Counted from the stretch's first letter, positions 23,020-34,579 are shown. The stretch is 64,000 nt of DNA from Distichodus sexfasciatus (GCA_032718565.1 JAVGVS010000803.1:1-64000), one strand, 5' to 3'. The notes: generated by a model not told the origin, from the letters alone. Program-made: numbers and translations.

Positions 23020-23392
23020 ATGGTACGGTATTTTACTGTTATGTCAATATGGTAAAATACTGTAGGGATATAACTACGTTGACATCAGTCGGTTACTGTA
23101 CACAAGTTGTAATGGTTCGACTTTTGCTTTTTCGATCTTACAGTCAGGATAGCTATGCGACAAAATTTTTCAAATATTTGACGTTTCGCAAGGCAGGCAA
23201 ACATTGCAGCGTATGCAGTACGTTATGTTAGAATGCACTGTGAGATGCCTCACTCTGAGTTCAGTTGCCTTGGTGTTGAAGTGCATATTTTATTGTGTTT
23301 TTGGTGTTTCTCAACTTAACAATGTGGACGAGTTACGATGGGATCATCTGAACGCATCGCCATCTTAAGTCGGGGGCTACCTGCACGGTATT
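23020..23392. mobile_element. DNA element ending TAAGTCGGGGGCTACCTG
   Basis: The right end (about 23370-23390) is the inverse of 9711. The left end is not clearly found. GGTAAAATACTGTA / GGTAATATACTGTA phrases flank it on both sides (23051 and 23400). Confidence 0.4.
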
Positions 23393-23429
23393 TAAGTACG
23401 GTAATATACTGTAGGGAGACAACTATTAA

Positions 23430-23568
23430 TGTTGGTTGAGCAACGGTTTGAGAGCTCTGTGATCGGAGTGTCACCGGTTCAAGTCCCGGACGGAAGATAC
23501 CACTGAGGTACTTATGAGCAAAGTACCATCATCGAACTCTGCTCCCCAGGCGCTGTGTCCAAAATGAC
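23430..23568 (+). mobile_element. SINE B copy
   Basis: GATCGGAGTGTCACCGGTTCAAGTCC (perfect B box), then CACTGAGGTACTTATGAGCAA and CAGGCGCTGTGTCC. Confidence 0.75.
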
Positions 23569-23583
23569 AAATAATCACGCACA

Positions 23584-23760
23584 GGGGCAGTTGGTAGTGT
23601 AACGTTAAGGGAGTTGCCCCCAACGATCAGAAGTTCGCTTGTTCAAGTCCTGGACCAGTAAAAGGTACCACCAAGGTACTCTCATGAGCAAGATACTGTC
23701 CCCAAGCACTGCACGGATGGGTCAAATGCAGAGGTCACATTTTGTTGTGGTGCACTGGTT
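23584..23760 (+). mobile_element. SINE B copy, second in tandem
   Basis: GGGCAGTTGGTAGTGTAACG, CTTGTTCAAGTCC, GGTACCACCAAGGTACTC, then the 3' body GGATGGGTCAAATGCAGAGG and GTTGTGGTGCACTGG. Same orientation as the copy 20 bp upstream. Confidence 0.8.
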
Positions 23761-23764
23761 ATTT

Positions 23765-24498
23765 TACAGCATTCCTTTTGAAAGTACAGTATTTTACTGT
23801 ATTTTCACAACACAGTAAGACAACTACATTTACAGCAGTGGCTTACAGCATGTCAATCCAGCAGCATCCAGATTCGCCAATTAGCCGTCCATGTTTTTTG
23901 GGGATTGAGTTTGCAGCCCGATTGGTGGAGCTTCATCTCGTCCCCAGTCTGTAAAAGCGGCAGGTTTAGTGGTAAACCCTAAATCCTAATGAGGGGATTT
24001 TGTCAGGAATTGAACTGAAGCCTGAGTGTTCCTGAGGAAGCGCTTTGCTCTGCGCCGCCGCTGAGCGCTCGCTCGCTCGCTCAAGTGTTGCTTCTGATTG
24101 CTGTAGTCATTTGCACCGTATATTTTAATACAAAATGCAGCGAAATGCAGAGGAAATCAGACTTCAACTCCTCCTTTCCTGTCGCAGTGTGAAAGGCTAG
24201 TGTTGTGAGGAGCGACGGTTCACACAGGATTTATCAGTCGTCCAGCGTAAACCAGATCCCACAGATTGATTAATTAACGACTCCTCGTTAGAGCAGGTCT
24301 CGCCTCGTTTACATATTAATGCTGATGAGACAATTGTGACGTTCTCAGAAAAACTGCAGCAGAATCTGGATTAAGGAAAACAAAATGAAAAGGGCGTCAC
24401 ATTTATCATCCAAACATGGCATTTAAAGCAAATTTCAAACAGTTAATCTCGGAACCAATGGCTCTTGAATATAAGAGTATGAGAATTTCTCACTATTG
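23765..24498. other. Single-copy stretch, candidate conserved non-coding DNA
   Basis: (CGCT)n-like GCGCTCGCTCGCTCGCTC at 24063, then unique sequence with GATTGATTAATTAACGA at 24262. No exon recognised. Confidence 0.3.
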
Positions 24499-24637
24499 CT
24501 GCAGTTGAAAGTAGGGCTGTGCGATATGACGAAATATATTGGAAGAGAAAATTTAAACGATATTATACTTGATTATTTCGTGTGTTTACAGTAGTCACCA
24601 CGGCCCACGTGGATGTCGGCATAGAGAACACTATGGC

Positions 24638-25038
24638 ATGGGGTTGGGTTCAAAAAATCGCTTCACCGATCAATATCAATTCTTGTTCGAAAAATACGAT
24701 ATTGATGCAAAAATTCGCGGATCGATCTTTTCCTGCGGCTATGCACTACTTCTCGCGACCGCGCAAGGAGAGCTATAAAAACGTGAGACCGGCGAAACGG
24801 AAACCAAATAGAGCCATGGCTGAAGCTGCTCTGCTCAAATCACCGCCTGGGCTAAAGGCCGATGTTTGGCAACACTTCGGTTTTAAAACAACTTATTTTA
24901 TAACCAAGCAAAACTAGTATTGACGCAAAGAAATCTCTAAATAAATCGATATCGAATCGAATCGAGAATTGAATCGGATCATGACCTTGTGAATCGGAAT
25001 CGAATCGATTCAGGAAATCAGCAGCGATACCCAGCCCT
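24638..25038. mobile_element. Nested hAT element with perfect 8-bp target duplication
   Basis: Flanked by ACTATGGC at 24630-24637 and 25039-25046; the R1 reading is continuous once it is removed. The right end is CAGCGATACCCAGCCCT and the left GGGGTTGGGTTC. It is rich in ATCGAATCGAATCG motifs. Contains a short transposase-like start (24816). Confidence 0.85.
24816..24917 (+). pseudogene. hAT transposase N-terminus remnant (BED-finger start)
   Basis: The frame starts with Met-Ala-Glu-Ala-Ala and contains ADVWQHFGFK, which resembles the beginning of a BED zinc finger in hAT/ZBED proteins (typically VWKHFGF, with Cys pairs further on). It ends after 33 residues with no Cys/His ligands, so it is a deletion derivative and not functional. 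Family assignment is from motif memory. Confidence 0.6.
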
Positions 25039-25771
25039 ACTATGGCATTATATTTGTGCCTCAATTCTGAGCACGCAGTGGAACTTTCGCAAGCAAAATC
25101 TTTTGTAGAAACACTGCGCTCTCCTGCTCAGATCTGTGGAACACAGGGTATCTTGCTTGAGCTACCATAATGGTCAAAATGGTCACCTTTTTTCAGCCAT
25201 TTTACTGTGTAAAAAACAGCGTTTGACCACAAGTTACTAGAGCAGAGAAATAAACAGTGAATTAACAAATAAAACGGCGTAAAAAAACTGATGTTCGTGC
25301 TGTCATGCTCAGATTTATGGAACAGTAAAGTTGCCAAAATTCATCTTAAAGCCATCTTGCTAGTGTGCCGTATAAAGTTCTGCCTTTTGCAGCCATTTTA
25401 CAGCATACAAAACGCCGTAAAAACGAGTGTTCGTGGTCTCACGCTCAGATTTATGGAACGCCAAAGGTTGCAAAATTTGTCTTAAAGACACCTTAATAGA
25501 GCGCTGTAAAAAGCGCTGATTTAACAGCCATTATACGGCGTAAAAAACAACACTCGAGTCACTAGAGCGAATAAACAGCGAATTAACGAATAAAACAGCG
25601 TAAAAACTTGTTTTACTGTCAGTTGTGTAAACTAGGCGAATTGCGACACCTTTTGCACAGACTCAGTTTGCTTGCGAAAGTTCCACTGAATTTACCGAAA
25701 ATGTACTATAATGTGATATATATCGTTATCGGGATGATTTTGGTCGTATTGTACAGCCCTAATCTGCAGTT

Positions 25772-26150
25772 AGCTCAAATGAGACGATAATTTCGCCAGC
25801 AACGATTTATTGGTCGCCTCCAGCTCAGACTAAACTGCATAAGAAAGAGAAAACCAGTGCGGGAGCCTGCGAGGGAGAGGTGGCAGAAAGAGAGATGATC
25901 TTCCTTTTCCTCGCCAGACGCGTTCCACATTAACTGCAGCTAGATTTTCTTGCCATCGACGGGGAGCTGTTTTTAATTGTTTACCGGCCGAGAGGCGCTC
26001 ATTAACACACCGGCGGTAGACAGCCCAATCGATCTCAGCCAGAAAAGTTTCTCCACCCGAACTCTTACAGCGTCAGCGTTCCATACGTCTTACACACGTT
26101 TCCACAGGAGTAGCGGCACTTTTCCCCCCATTAGTTTATGAGGCGAATTA
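25772..26150. other. Single-copy stretch, candidate conserved non-coding DNA
   Basis: Unique CpG-containing sequence with TTTTAATTGTTTACCGGCCG and CTCATTAACACACCGG (25970-26012). No exon. Confidence 0.3.
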
Positions 26151-26173
26151 GGGCCGGACGATATGGTCTTAAA

Positions 26174-26880
26174 TAGGGATGAACGATATGGGAATTATTG
26201 GCCAATGGCGATAAAAGAGGACGGCCAAGTTGAGAGCGTAAAGACAAAATATTTTGCTCCCCAAAGTTCCACTGTGCGCTCAGAAATTTTGCACAAAAAT
26301 AACACCAAAGCTTTGAAATTTCTTACACAGCACCAAGTCAAGTGAGCGTGAAAGCAGAATGGAGCGAGGGCGCATTTCGAGAGTAGGGCACAACATTTTA
26401 AGGAAAGGTCACTCCCCGCCCTATGTAGTGTACCAAGTCAAATAGGGCACGTGTGACACTCCATGTGCACTACCTAGTGCGTAGAGAGCTGTTAAGCTAC
26501 TACCCAAGTTATTTCCTGAGATGCATACCACCACATAGAAAAGTGTGATAAGAGCACGTTACCTACCATACTATTAAGTGCGATAGTACACGGCTTGGGA
26601 CACACCCCAAGTGTGAATTCATATTCCCTAAGTGAGGCAAACACGCAATTTAGTTGGCGAGTTGAGCGAGTAAAGACAAGTGATTTTGCTGGAGAACGTT
26701 CCACTGTTTGCTCGGAATTTTAACGCTATATATAAGACAGAAGGTGCGGGCCGTATAAATTCCCACCTCAGACTGGCATGTAACGCTACCTTTCCGACAT
26801 ACAATAAATGCTGAAAATATAGAGCAAATCTATGCATCGGTTCAATTCCGAAATGATTCCGATATCATCGTGCATCCCTA
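26174..26880. mobile_element. hAT-like element with inner insertion and duplicated module
   Basis: Ends TAGGGATGAACGATATGGG (26174) and ATATCATCGTGCATCCCTA (26862-26880) are inverted. GTTGAG-G-GTAAAGACAA...TTCCACTGT occurs at 26229 and again at 26660. Between them, a GTAGGGCAC...GGGACACACCCC segment (26382-26608) looks like a separate fish MITE with TAGTG/CACTAC motifs. Flanking duplication is weak. Confidence 0.55.
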
Positions 26881-27107
26881 ATTATAAAGCGATGTCACGA
26901 TTAATCTAACTTTTTTCCTCCATTATGATTAATTAAGGTTTGTACTGTAAATATGCTCAAATATTAAAGGAATATTTTTTTTCAAGTGAAAGAGAACACA
27001 CACACAGAAGTAGTGGCTGACTGGACGAGGTGAAGTGGTACTTAGTTTTTAAAGGAATATTACATGAACACACACTCGGGAAAGTAGTAACAGAATTAAA
27101 AAAATAT

Positions 27108-27427
27108 GGTGTTGCAGTGGTTAGCGCTGCCGCCTCCCAGCAAGAAGGTCCTGGGTTCGATCCTCGGGTCGGCCGTAGAGTCTTTCTGTGTGGAGTTTGC
27201 ATGCTCTCACCGTGTTCACGTGGGTTTCCACCCACAGTCCAAAAGCATGCAGTATAGGGTAATTGGCGACTCTAAATTGGCCCCGTAAGGTGTGTATGGG
27301 AGTGTGATTGTGTGAGTGTGTGTGCCCTGTGGTGTGTTGGTCCCCGCCTTGCGCCCGTACTTCTAGGCTCCGGTCCCCTGGTGATCCTGGTTGGAATTAA
27401 ACGATTCGGATAATGAATGAATGAATG
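27108..27427 (+). mobile_element. DANA/Mermaid-type SINE
   Basis: tRNA-like head (GTGGTTAGCGCTGCCGCC; B box GGTTCGATCC at 27154-27163), then CTTTCTGTGTGGAGTTTGCA, CCACAGTCCAAAAGCATGCA, AATTGGCGACTCTAAATTGG, and the tail GATAATGAATGAATGAATG. Almost full length. An A/T-rich hAT-like sequence surrounds it. Confidence 0.85.
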
Positions 27428-27429
27428 TA

Positions 27430-27918
27430 GGAATAATTGTGGACAAAATTACGTCGATTTCTGAATATCGATATATTTTGCATTTTTATCCTGCAAAGAC
27501 ATGTTCACAGTAAACGATCACAGCTTCTTTGTATAAAAGGTAAATGATCAGAAATCTGACTGCAATCAAGGACAAATTGAGCTTCTTATGTGCTACTGTG
27601 TCGTCTGACGCTGCAGGAGAGGAGCTGCAGCTGCACATTTCTCACCGGCTGTGAATGTTCTCAACAGAAACTGGATTATTAATGACTTGGTTCTGGCACA
27701 TTATGATTTCATTTGAATTGGGGAAACAATAAGAAACGTAAGAAAGGAACTGACCGGCCGCTTGATTATGAAACTCTTATTGTCGCTCTCCCTCTACTCT
27801 ACTGTCATTATTATCTTTTATCCGGGTTGATTGGCAGTGGCTTTCACAGATCAAATGGAGACCAGCCAGCCACAACATTATGAACACTGACAGGTGAAGT
27901 GAGTTTAAGGAAGTGAGT
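27430..27918. other. No recognised feature
   Basis: AT-rich. A CGATATATTTTGCA hAT-like scrap lies at 27468. No gene. Confidence 0.4.
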
Positions 27919-27919
27919 G

Positions 27920-28065
27920 ATTATTTGTCATTGTGAACACAGCACACAGTCCACCACAACCACATTTGACCCATCCGTGAAGGAGCAGTGGGCAGCAGTG
28001 CTTGGGGACGGTACCTTTTAATCACGGTGCCAACTCCCTAACTGTTACACTACCAACGTTTTGTC
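27920..28065 (-). mobile_element. SINE B, minus strand
   Basis: ATTTGTCATTGTGAACACAG, TTTGACCCATCCGTGAAGG, GGGGACGGTACC, ATCACGGTGCCAACTCCC, AACTGTTACACTACC. The B-box segment is deleted. Confidence 0.75.
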
Positions 28066-28159
28066 ACTTTATTTTGTTTTGTTTGACAAAAAGTTGCACT
28101 TTTGCTTGAATTATGACAAATGCTGTGTTTGTGAGGAAGTGAGTATTTGTCATTGTGAA

Positions 28160-28768
28160 CACAACCTTGCCATCAGATGTATGGATCGCCAAAGATGAAT
28201 CAATACGCCTTTTTAATAAAACTTTTTACAGACATTTCATGGCACAAAAAGCGGTGTTTAAACACAAGTCACTAAAATGAATAAAACAGCACAAAAATGG
28301 GTGTTGTGCTGTCAATTGTGTAAAAATATAGGCAAATTGTGTCACATTTGGCGTTCCATATGAGTGTGTGCGGCGTTGGAGGAGTTGAGCGAGCACAGGC
28401 ACAGCATTTCGCTGGCGAAATCTCCACTGAATTCACTGAAAATGTACTATATTGTAATAAATATTGTTATCGGGCCATGAAATGACTTATATCGGGATTA
28501 AGAGTCGACCGGTTATCGGCCGGACAGATTGTCAGGGGCCAATATTAGGCATTTTGCCAATACTTTGTTGTCATTCACACCACACTCACACACGAGGAGA
28601 GAAAATTTTGACGGAGATGTTCTTTTTATTTTGCATATCGGTTCCAAATATCGGTTGTCGGCCCCGTTAACTAGCGATAATCAGTATCAATATTGCACCT
28701 GAAAAAAAACTATATCGGCCGACCTCTAATCAGCACGTAGGACTTTGGTCGTATCACACAGCCCTAGA
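28160..28768. mobile_element. R1-type element, interrupted
   Basis: Shares ACAGCACAAAAA, TGTAAAAATATAGGCAAATTG and CACTGAAAATGTACTAT with 24507-25763. The end GGTCGTATCACACAGCCCTA is at 28748-28767. Interrupted at 28499-28738. Confidence 0.6.
28499..28738. mobile_element. Nested hAT-like element
   Basis: TAAGAGTCGACCGGTTATCGG and the inverse ATATCGGCCGACCTCTA form imperfect TIRs, 240 bp apart. No clear target duplication (ATCGGGAT/ATCAGCAC, five of eight). Confidence 0.6.
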
Positions 28769-28829
28769 GGTTTCTAATAAAGGGGGATATCTATAGTTTA
28801 TGGTTCGCAAGAAAGTTTGTTCTTGCAGG

Positions 28830-29485
28830 TATGTGTGAGTGTGTGGGTGTGTGTGTGTGTGCAGGAATGTAGCGCTGTCATTTGATCAGCTCCAGCTGCT
28901 AACACCTGCCTCTCGTATTACACATGAATCCTTTAATCAGATTAGTTGTTGTCTCACTGTATTCAGGACTATGCTGGAGCATGCATATGAACACACACAC
29001 CCTCTCACTGTGTGTGTGTGTGTGGTTCACCATTCAGCTAATGGTGGCCACATTACTCCCAACCCAACTAGATGTTTGCCCCAGGGCATGTTGGTCTTGT
29101 TATGCTGGTGTCACAGAATACACACACACACACACACAGAGTCTTGCATTGGCGCTCTAAGAGAGTTCCAGGACACACTGTCAATAACTCAGCAGCTATA
29201 AATCGATGCTTCTTTTTCCCTGTGGATGTATTTTGCTGCATGAAACTGGGTTCATGTCGTATGGAATATTTACGTCTCCTCTCGTTCTGACTGGACACTT
29301 CAAGCTTCGTAACCCTTAATGTTGCATCATTATTGTGTGTCCGAAACGCCAGTACCAGTCAGGGTACCAACATGGATAATGTTCAGTTTCTTGTCCAGGG
29401 AGCCCAGTTTGAGCTGCCGTTAGTTAAGGTTTTGGATCGTTTTCGACACAGCAGCGACACCGGCAGGGTAGTGACACGGTAGTAA
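28830..29485. other. Short TG/CA runs in unique DNA
   Basis: TG at 28841-28861 and 29010-29024; CA at 29121-29138. No exon recognised. Confidence 0.45.
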
Positions 29486-29486
29486 G

Positions 29487-29565
29487 TAGGGGTGCACGAT
29501 TCAGAAAATCTCACTATTCGATTCTGAATCGATTCACGATTCAATTCTGTGAGTTACTTTCCCCG
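29487..29565 (+). mobile_element. hAT-like end fragment, TAGGGGTGCACGATTC
   Basis: The same terminus in inverse orientation closes the element at 63110-63130. Only the left part remains. Confidence 0.5.
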
Positions 29566-29604
29566 TTTGACCATGGCAGACCAACAAAAAAATCACACTG
29601 CTCA

Positions 29605-29760
29605 AATGTTGTTTGAGCAGTGGGCAGCTGATGTGAAGAGCTCGGAGGGCAGTTCTTGGGAATGGTACCTTGCTCACGAGTACCTCTGTGAGACTTTTAC
29701 TGGTTCGGAACTTGAATCGACCACCTTCCGATGACGGGGCCAACTCCTAACCCTAATCCT
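29605..29760 (-). mobile_element. SINE B, minus strand
   Basis: GAGCAGTGGGCAGCTG, GGGAATGGTACCTTGCTCACGA, GGTTCGGAACTTGAATCG, GACGGGGCCAACTCC. Confidence 0.7.
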
Positions 29761-29764
29761 AGAC

Positions 29765-31375
29765 CTGACCCTAGATTATAATGTAAATTTACAGGTATCT
29801 ATTTTCTGTTGGACCATGTTATTTTAATGGAAACCATTAAACTGGAAAGTTGCACCATAGCAACCATTAGTTTTTACAGTATAAGTTTTAATGAAGCATG
29901 ACAGAAACGCAGTCGCCCACTGGTAAAAACCTCAACCAATTTAAATTAGGATCCATTATGTAAAGAAGAGCATCAGAGACTTACCTAAAGGTTTCTAATG
30001 ATTTTTACAGTTGTGTTAATGGAAAATTGAGCTGGTGGATCTCTCTTGAGCTGCTCTTTATGTGCTGTTTCACTGGATCGTCAGTTTGCATGTACAGTTT
30101 CTCTGATTATTTATGAATTCTGCAGCTCACCCGATGGAGGTTATTAAGGAATTATTGAATAGTTTTGGAAGATGGGTGAGATGAAAACTATAAAATACTA
30201 CACTGGAGAAATGTGACATTATATATTAGGCTTCTAAGTAGTTAAGATTTTAACAGTACTACTAGTCTTCCCAGTACTGCTTATCGTTCTGTTACTTTAA
30301 CTGTATTCTAATTGGTACTTTTTAAAGAAAAAATCAAATTTACAACACAATTAATATTGCTTTTAAGCGTCAGCACAGTAAACCTCATCTCATGTGGGAG
30401 TTACAATATTAAAATTAAATATAATTAAATAAAAACATTCACAATCGTTTTTGTTAGTTCTAATTCTTTCTAATGACGCAGACTGGCTCAGCGACACCAG
30501 CGTCTATGTGTGAGAGTTTCCCTGTGCATTGTGAGAGAACGCTGTAGATTAACGTCTAAATCTGTAACTCAGATAAGCTGGAAGAGAGTACTTTTATATA
30601 GAAGCAAAATTTTTCCGGTACCAAAAGCAATACCGTTAACATCCGAGTTTATCAATAGTCCGCTCTTTAAAAACTTAGTCCCGGTACTCGTTTAGACGGG
30701 GTATCGTAACCCATCCCTACTTCTAACTGTTATTTATCGGCCGCTGTAGGTGTCGCAGGTAGCTCCTATCGGCCGATAATATCGACATGCTGATTTATCG
30801 GTCAGCCTCTGAGTGTCTTAATACATGACTCAAGGGTGTAGTTTTACAAATAGAGACAAAGACAGAGGGAAAGAGGGAGTTATTAATATAAACAACACTT
30901 ACTTGAACCCGTGTAGTGTTGTTACAGCAGTGTAGTGAGGATTAGCGTGTGTGTGTGTGTATGTGTGTTGGCACTATTGTAAATCTTGTCCGCTCTCTTT
31001 CTTTCTGAATGAGCTCCATTAATCTTTGAAGTTGGAGTGTTTGTTCATGATGGATTAAAAATACTAAGGGCTGGAAGTAATGAGTTCACACTTACACACA
31101 CACGCACACACACATCAGAGAGAGGAGGAGGGTGTGAAACACGGTTATGATCAGGAAAAAGTGCTAGGTGTTATACAGTCTAGTTTTTCTCACTAGACCT
31201 GGTCTGACTCTCTTTATTTTTAGTGCATGAATGTGTGTGTGAGTGGGGGTGGTGTGTGTGTGTGTGTGTGGTTTACACTGCATTGTGTAGAGATTAGCCT
31301 GCTCACTGCAATCCCGTACTGAACGACTGCAAGTGCATAATTGTTCGAGGAAATGCAGCTTTTGTGTTTCATGCG
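29765..31375. other. AT-rich DNA without a gene
   Basis: Contains a hAT-like scrap TTTATCGGCCGCTGTAG...CCTATCGGCCGATAATATC (30732-30785), and small TG and CA runs at 30945 and 31100. Nothing else recognised. Confidence 0.4.
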
Positions 31376-31487
31376 ATTTAAATCCTCTCCCTCCTCCCTC
31401 TCTCACGCACCCTCTCACTCTCTCTTTCTCCCTGTTTCTCGCTCTTTCTCTCTCTCTCTCTCATTTTCTCTCCTCTCTCTCCATCTA

Positions 31488-31527
<40 letters not shown>

Positions 31528-31575
31528 TCTCTCTCTCTCCCTCCCTCCCTCTCCCCCCCTCCTTCTCTCCTCTCA
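31376..31575. repeat. CT-rich block
   Basis: Pure pyrimidine on the + strand with a (TC) run at 31492-31522. Confidence 0.92.
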
Positions 31576-31669
31576 TTTGTAAGGGTTAAAGTCTGTGTGT
31601 GAAAATGGCTCCATATGTGTCCATTGGTGCTGAGTGCCAGGCAAAACCATGCCAACTTAATCACCTCCA

Positions 31670-32135
31670 ACACACACACACTTGTGCCAACTTACAGTAA
31701 TCTGCATCCAGGCAGCTGCCAGCCCTACTTGAATGAGCACAAACACACACACACACACCACTACAGTTTCCTAAACGCACACTGACCTGCCTGCCTGTCA
31801 CACACACATAGAGATATACACACACACACGCAAACACACACACACACACACCCCACTACAGTTTCCTAAACGCACACTGACCTGCCTGCCTGTCACACAC
31901 ACATAGAGACACACACACACACGCAAACACACACACACACACACACACACACCCCACTACAGTTTCCTAAACGCACACTGACCTGCCTGCCTGTCACACA
32001 TTACAGAGACACACACACACACACAAACACACACACCACTACAACTCCTAAACGCACACTGACCTGCCTACCTGTCACATTAATGCATAGAGATATACAC
32101 ACACACACGCACACACACACACACACACACACAAA
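31670..32135. repeat. ~95-bp tandem repeat rich in CA
   Basis: The phrase CTACAGTTTCCTAAACGCAC recurs at 31761, 31856 and 31957, with a variant at 32039 (95, 101, 82 bp). Each is followed by CTGACCTGCCTGCCTGTCAC and a CA run. Confidence 0.88.
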
Positions 32136-32219
32136 GAAGGTACGAGAAAAGTGGAAAGGAAGAGGTCAACAACAAGGAGAGAGAGAGAGAGAGAGAGTCA
32201 GAATGGAGTAAATCAAAAT

Positions 32220-32725
32220 CATCAAAACTAACCAATCAGGAATCACGATCGGGGCCGTGTATCCCAAAATGCACAACGCATTATGATGGTATATTTTGAT
32301 TCAGTAAGTGCTCGCCAATTCATCATGAATCATATATGCAGACTAACCACTTTAAAAATAAACCACATAAACCAGGTACCCCATGAACCATCAATCATAT
32401 ATCCTCCAAAACCCTTAATAAACCGTAAACCCACACTAACTCACCACTCCAACACATTACACACCATCTCCACGCTAACCTTTATCAAGCACGTTATGAA
32501 TCATACATCCTCTCCAGACCCTTTATGAATCATTTATCCACACCAACCCATAATACATCACCAAGCCACACAGACACATTAATATCACACCATGAATTAT
32601 GAGATTCACATGAATCCAATTTGACTCATAAATCCACAATAACCCCTGTATGAATCAAGTGCACATAACCAGTCATAAATCCACCCTAACCAATTATGGA
32701 TCCATATGGATTACTAAATAGCTGG
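32220..32725. repeat. Degenerate repeat of ATGAATCAT / CATAAATCCAC words
   Basis: Words such as ATGAATCAT, ATCATATATCC, CATAAATCCAC and ACTAACCA recur irregularly. It looks like an old minisatellite; no fixed period could be set by eye. Confidence 0.4.
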
Positions 32726-32915
32726 ACGTAAGCAGTGTGAGCTCCTGTAGGCAATAATCACACACACGAACACACACACACACACATACACACTGAGTAG
32801 CTTGTTAAATGGTGAGTGTAGTTCTCATTGTGTGAGTGTTTTTCTGGTATAGACTGTTTCTTGGGACAAATATTAGACTCCACAACTGCTAAATGGGGGC
32901 AACTTGGGGTTGCGG

Positions 32916-33964
32916 TAGGATGCACCGACGATCGCCAGCCATTGAATCGGCCGACGCAATGACCGCCTGATCACCACACATATTGCCGATTTTAAACCGG
33001 AGTCTATGTTTGGCGCGATCACTTGCAAGCATTGTTAATGACACATTCAGGCAGCTGCTCATGCACGCATTAACGGAGGCGCTTCATTCACTTTGAATGG
33101 GGTGACATTGTAGCGACAAAATGAATTTTAAAAGCGGAGTATGGCGCCACATCAATGTTAAAACTAGGCGCCGCGAAATGGCTAGCCGCAGTACCCGGCC
33201 ATGAATTAAAGCTATTAAATGTGTGAAAATGAGTAAGGCCGGTTGGTGATAATATTGCTTAATCAGTATTTTTTCTCCTCCTCGATGTCTTTTTTTTCCT
33301 CGGCGTGTTGCCCAGGCGCTGGCAGATTACCGACTAGCGGCTTTTTGCTCAAGTGAGATCTCTGCGCGCGCAGTTTGAAAGGGGGCGGGGTTTTGGCAGC
33401 TTCTGCCTGCGAATCCTACTGGCTGATGGCTCCTGGTCTTGTGATTGACTGCACACTACAGACAGTTTTTACAGAAAACCAAAGATGACGGAGGAAGAGG
33501 AACGGGCGACAGGTAGATTAAACACAAGTTATAGTTTATCAACCTTATAATTATAATTTAATAGTTAGGTCTACACGCTAATGCTACAATCAGCCAAGCT
33601 TCCTTGCCCACTTGTTCTATCCCCAATTCAACATAAACAGATGCATGTCAATCACAAGATGATCAGCCGCTTTCCATAGTTGAGGATAAGGCTTCAGAAA
33701 TCTGATAAATCGCTTTCTCTGCCCAAAATACACAATGCCAAGTGGGTGTGTCATGCTATCGAGTTGTTAAGATTTTACGAGTTATATTTATTTATTTAAT
33801 TTGTAAAGAAAATTTGTTATGAAAAATATCGCCGATTACTCGCAGCAGCTCTAATTTTCTGTTATTCAGCAAAAATCGTATCGGAAAAACTTGCATCGCC
33901 GATCACACTTACAAAACATCGGTAATCGGAATCGGCCAAGAAAATTGCAATTGGTGCATCCCTA
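32916..33964. mobile_element. ~1.05-kb hAT-like element
   Basis: Ends TAGGATGCACCGACGATCGCC and GCAATTGGTGCATCCCTA are inverted. It lies within minus-strand SINE A material. The flanks GGTTGCGG and GTTATGGG resemble an imperfect duplication. The interior holds a short transposase-like exon start (33485). Confidence 0.65.
33485..33546 (+). pseudogene. Possible first-exon scrap of hAT transposase
   Basis: ATGACGGAGGAAGAGG encodes Met-Thr-Glu-Glu-Glu-Glu and is followed by ACAGGTAGATT, a donor-like site at 33511. hAT genes often have such tiny first exons. No downstream transposase remains. Low confidence. Confidence 0.25.
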
Positions 33965-34345
33965 GTTATGGGTCTTGCTTAGGATCCCAATGATGGTAGA
34001 GCTGGAGGTGGGATTTGAACCCACAACCTCTTGAGTGTCCTGAGTACTGGACCACCCCCCACCCCAAAATCTCAGTTTACTAGAGTGACTTTCATTTCAA
34101 TTTAGGCACAGTCTCCCTAAGCAACTGAGTTAAGGGTCCTGCTCAGGGACCTAATGATGATAGTGCCGCAGGTAGGGATTCACCCCACAGCCTCCTTGTG
34201 ACCTAAAAAAATGTAGTTTACCAGAGCAACTTCCATTTCCTAATTTTAGGCACAGTCTTCCTGGAGCACCAGTAAATAATCGGCTTGCTCAGGGACCTAA
34301 TGATGATAGTGCCGGAGGTAGGACTGAAACCCACAACCATAATTT
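33965..34345 (-). mobile_element. Three tandem minus-strand SINE A fragments
   Basis: CTTGCTTAGGATCCCAATGATG, CCTGCTCAGGGACCTAATGATG and GGCTTGCTCAGGGACCTAATG each lead into GGAGGT-GGA-T-AACCCACA (inverted B box). The first copy is split by the 32916 element. Confidence 0.7.
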
Positions 34346-34560
34346 AGGTAGTGATTTTGTGACGTCACTAATTAGCTACATGTGTGATTCTGACGTAGAC
34401 TATTTTGGAGACAAATATCAGACTCCACACCTTTGGGGGAATGAAATTTAAGGTTATATATTGGTGGTAAAATGAACATAAGAAACTTAACAAGTAGAAA
34501 AGTTTCCATGTTGATTACTGAGTTTATATACAGTTAGGGCTTAGGGAGTTATTTAGCTGC
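34346..34560. other. No recognised feature
   Basis: AT-rich unique sequence. Confidence 0.4.
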
Positions 34561-34579
34561 AGTATGGAAATGTCCTCAA

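Larger units (their letters stand above)
24507..25763. mobile_element. R1 element, hAT-like, with 8-bp direct repeats
   Basis: The inverted ends TAGGGCTGTGCGATATGACG (24512) and CGTATTGTACAGCCCTA (25745-25761) lie inside perfect CTGCAGTT repeats at 24499-24506 and 25764-25771. The interior repeats a GCGTAAAAAAC / AAAACGGCGT module several times. It hosts a younger insertion at 24638. Confidence 0.75.
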
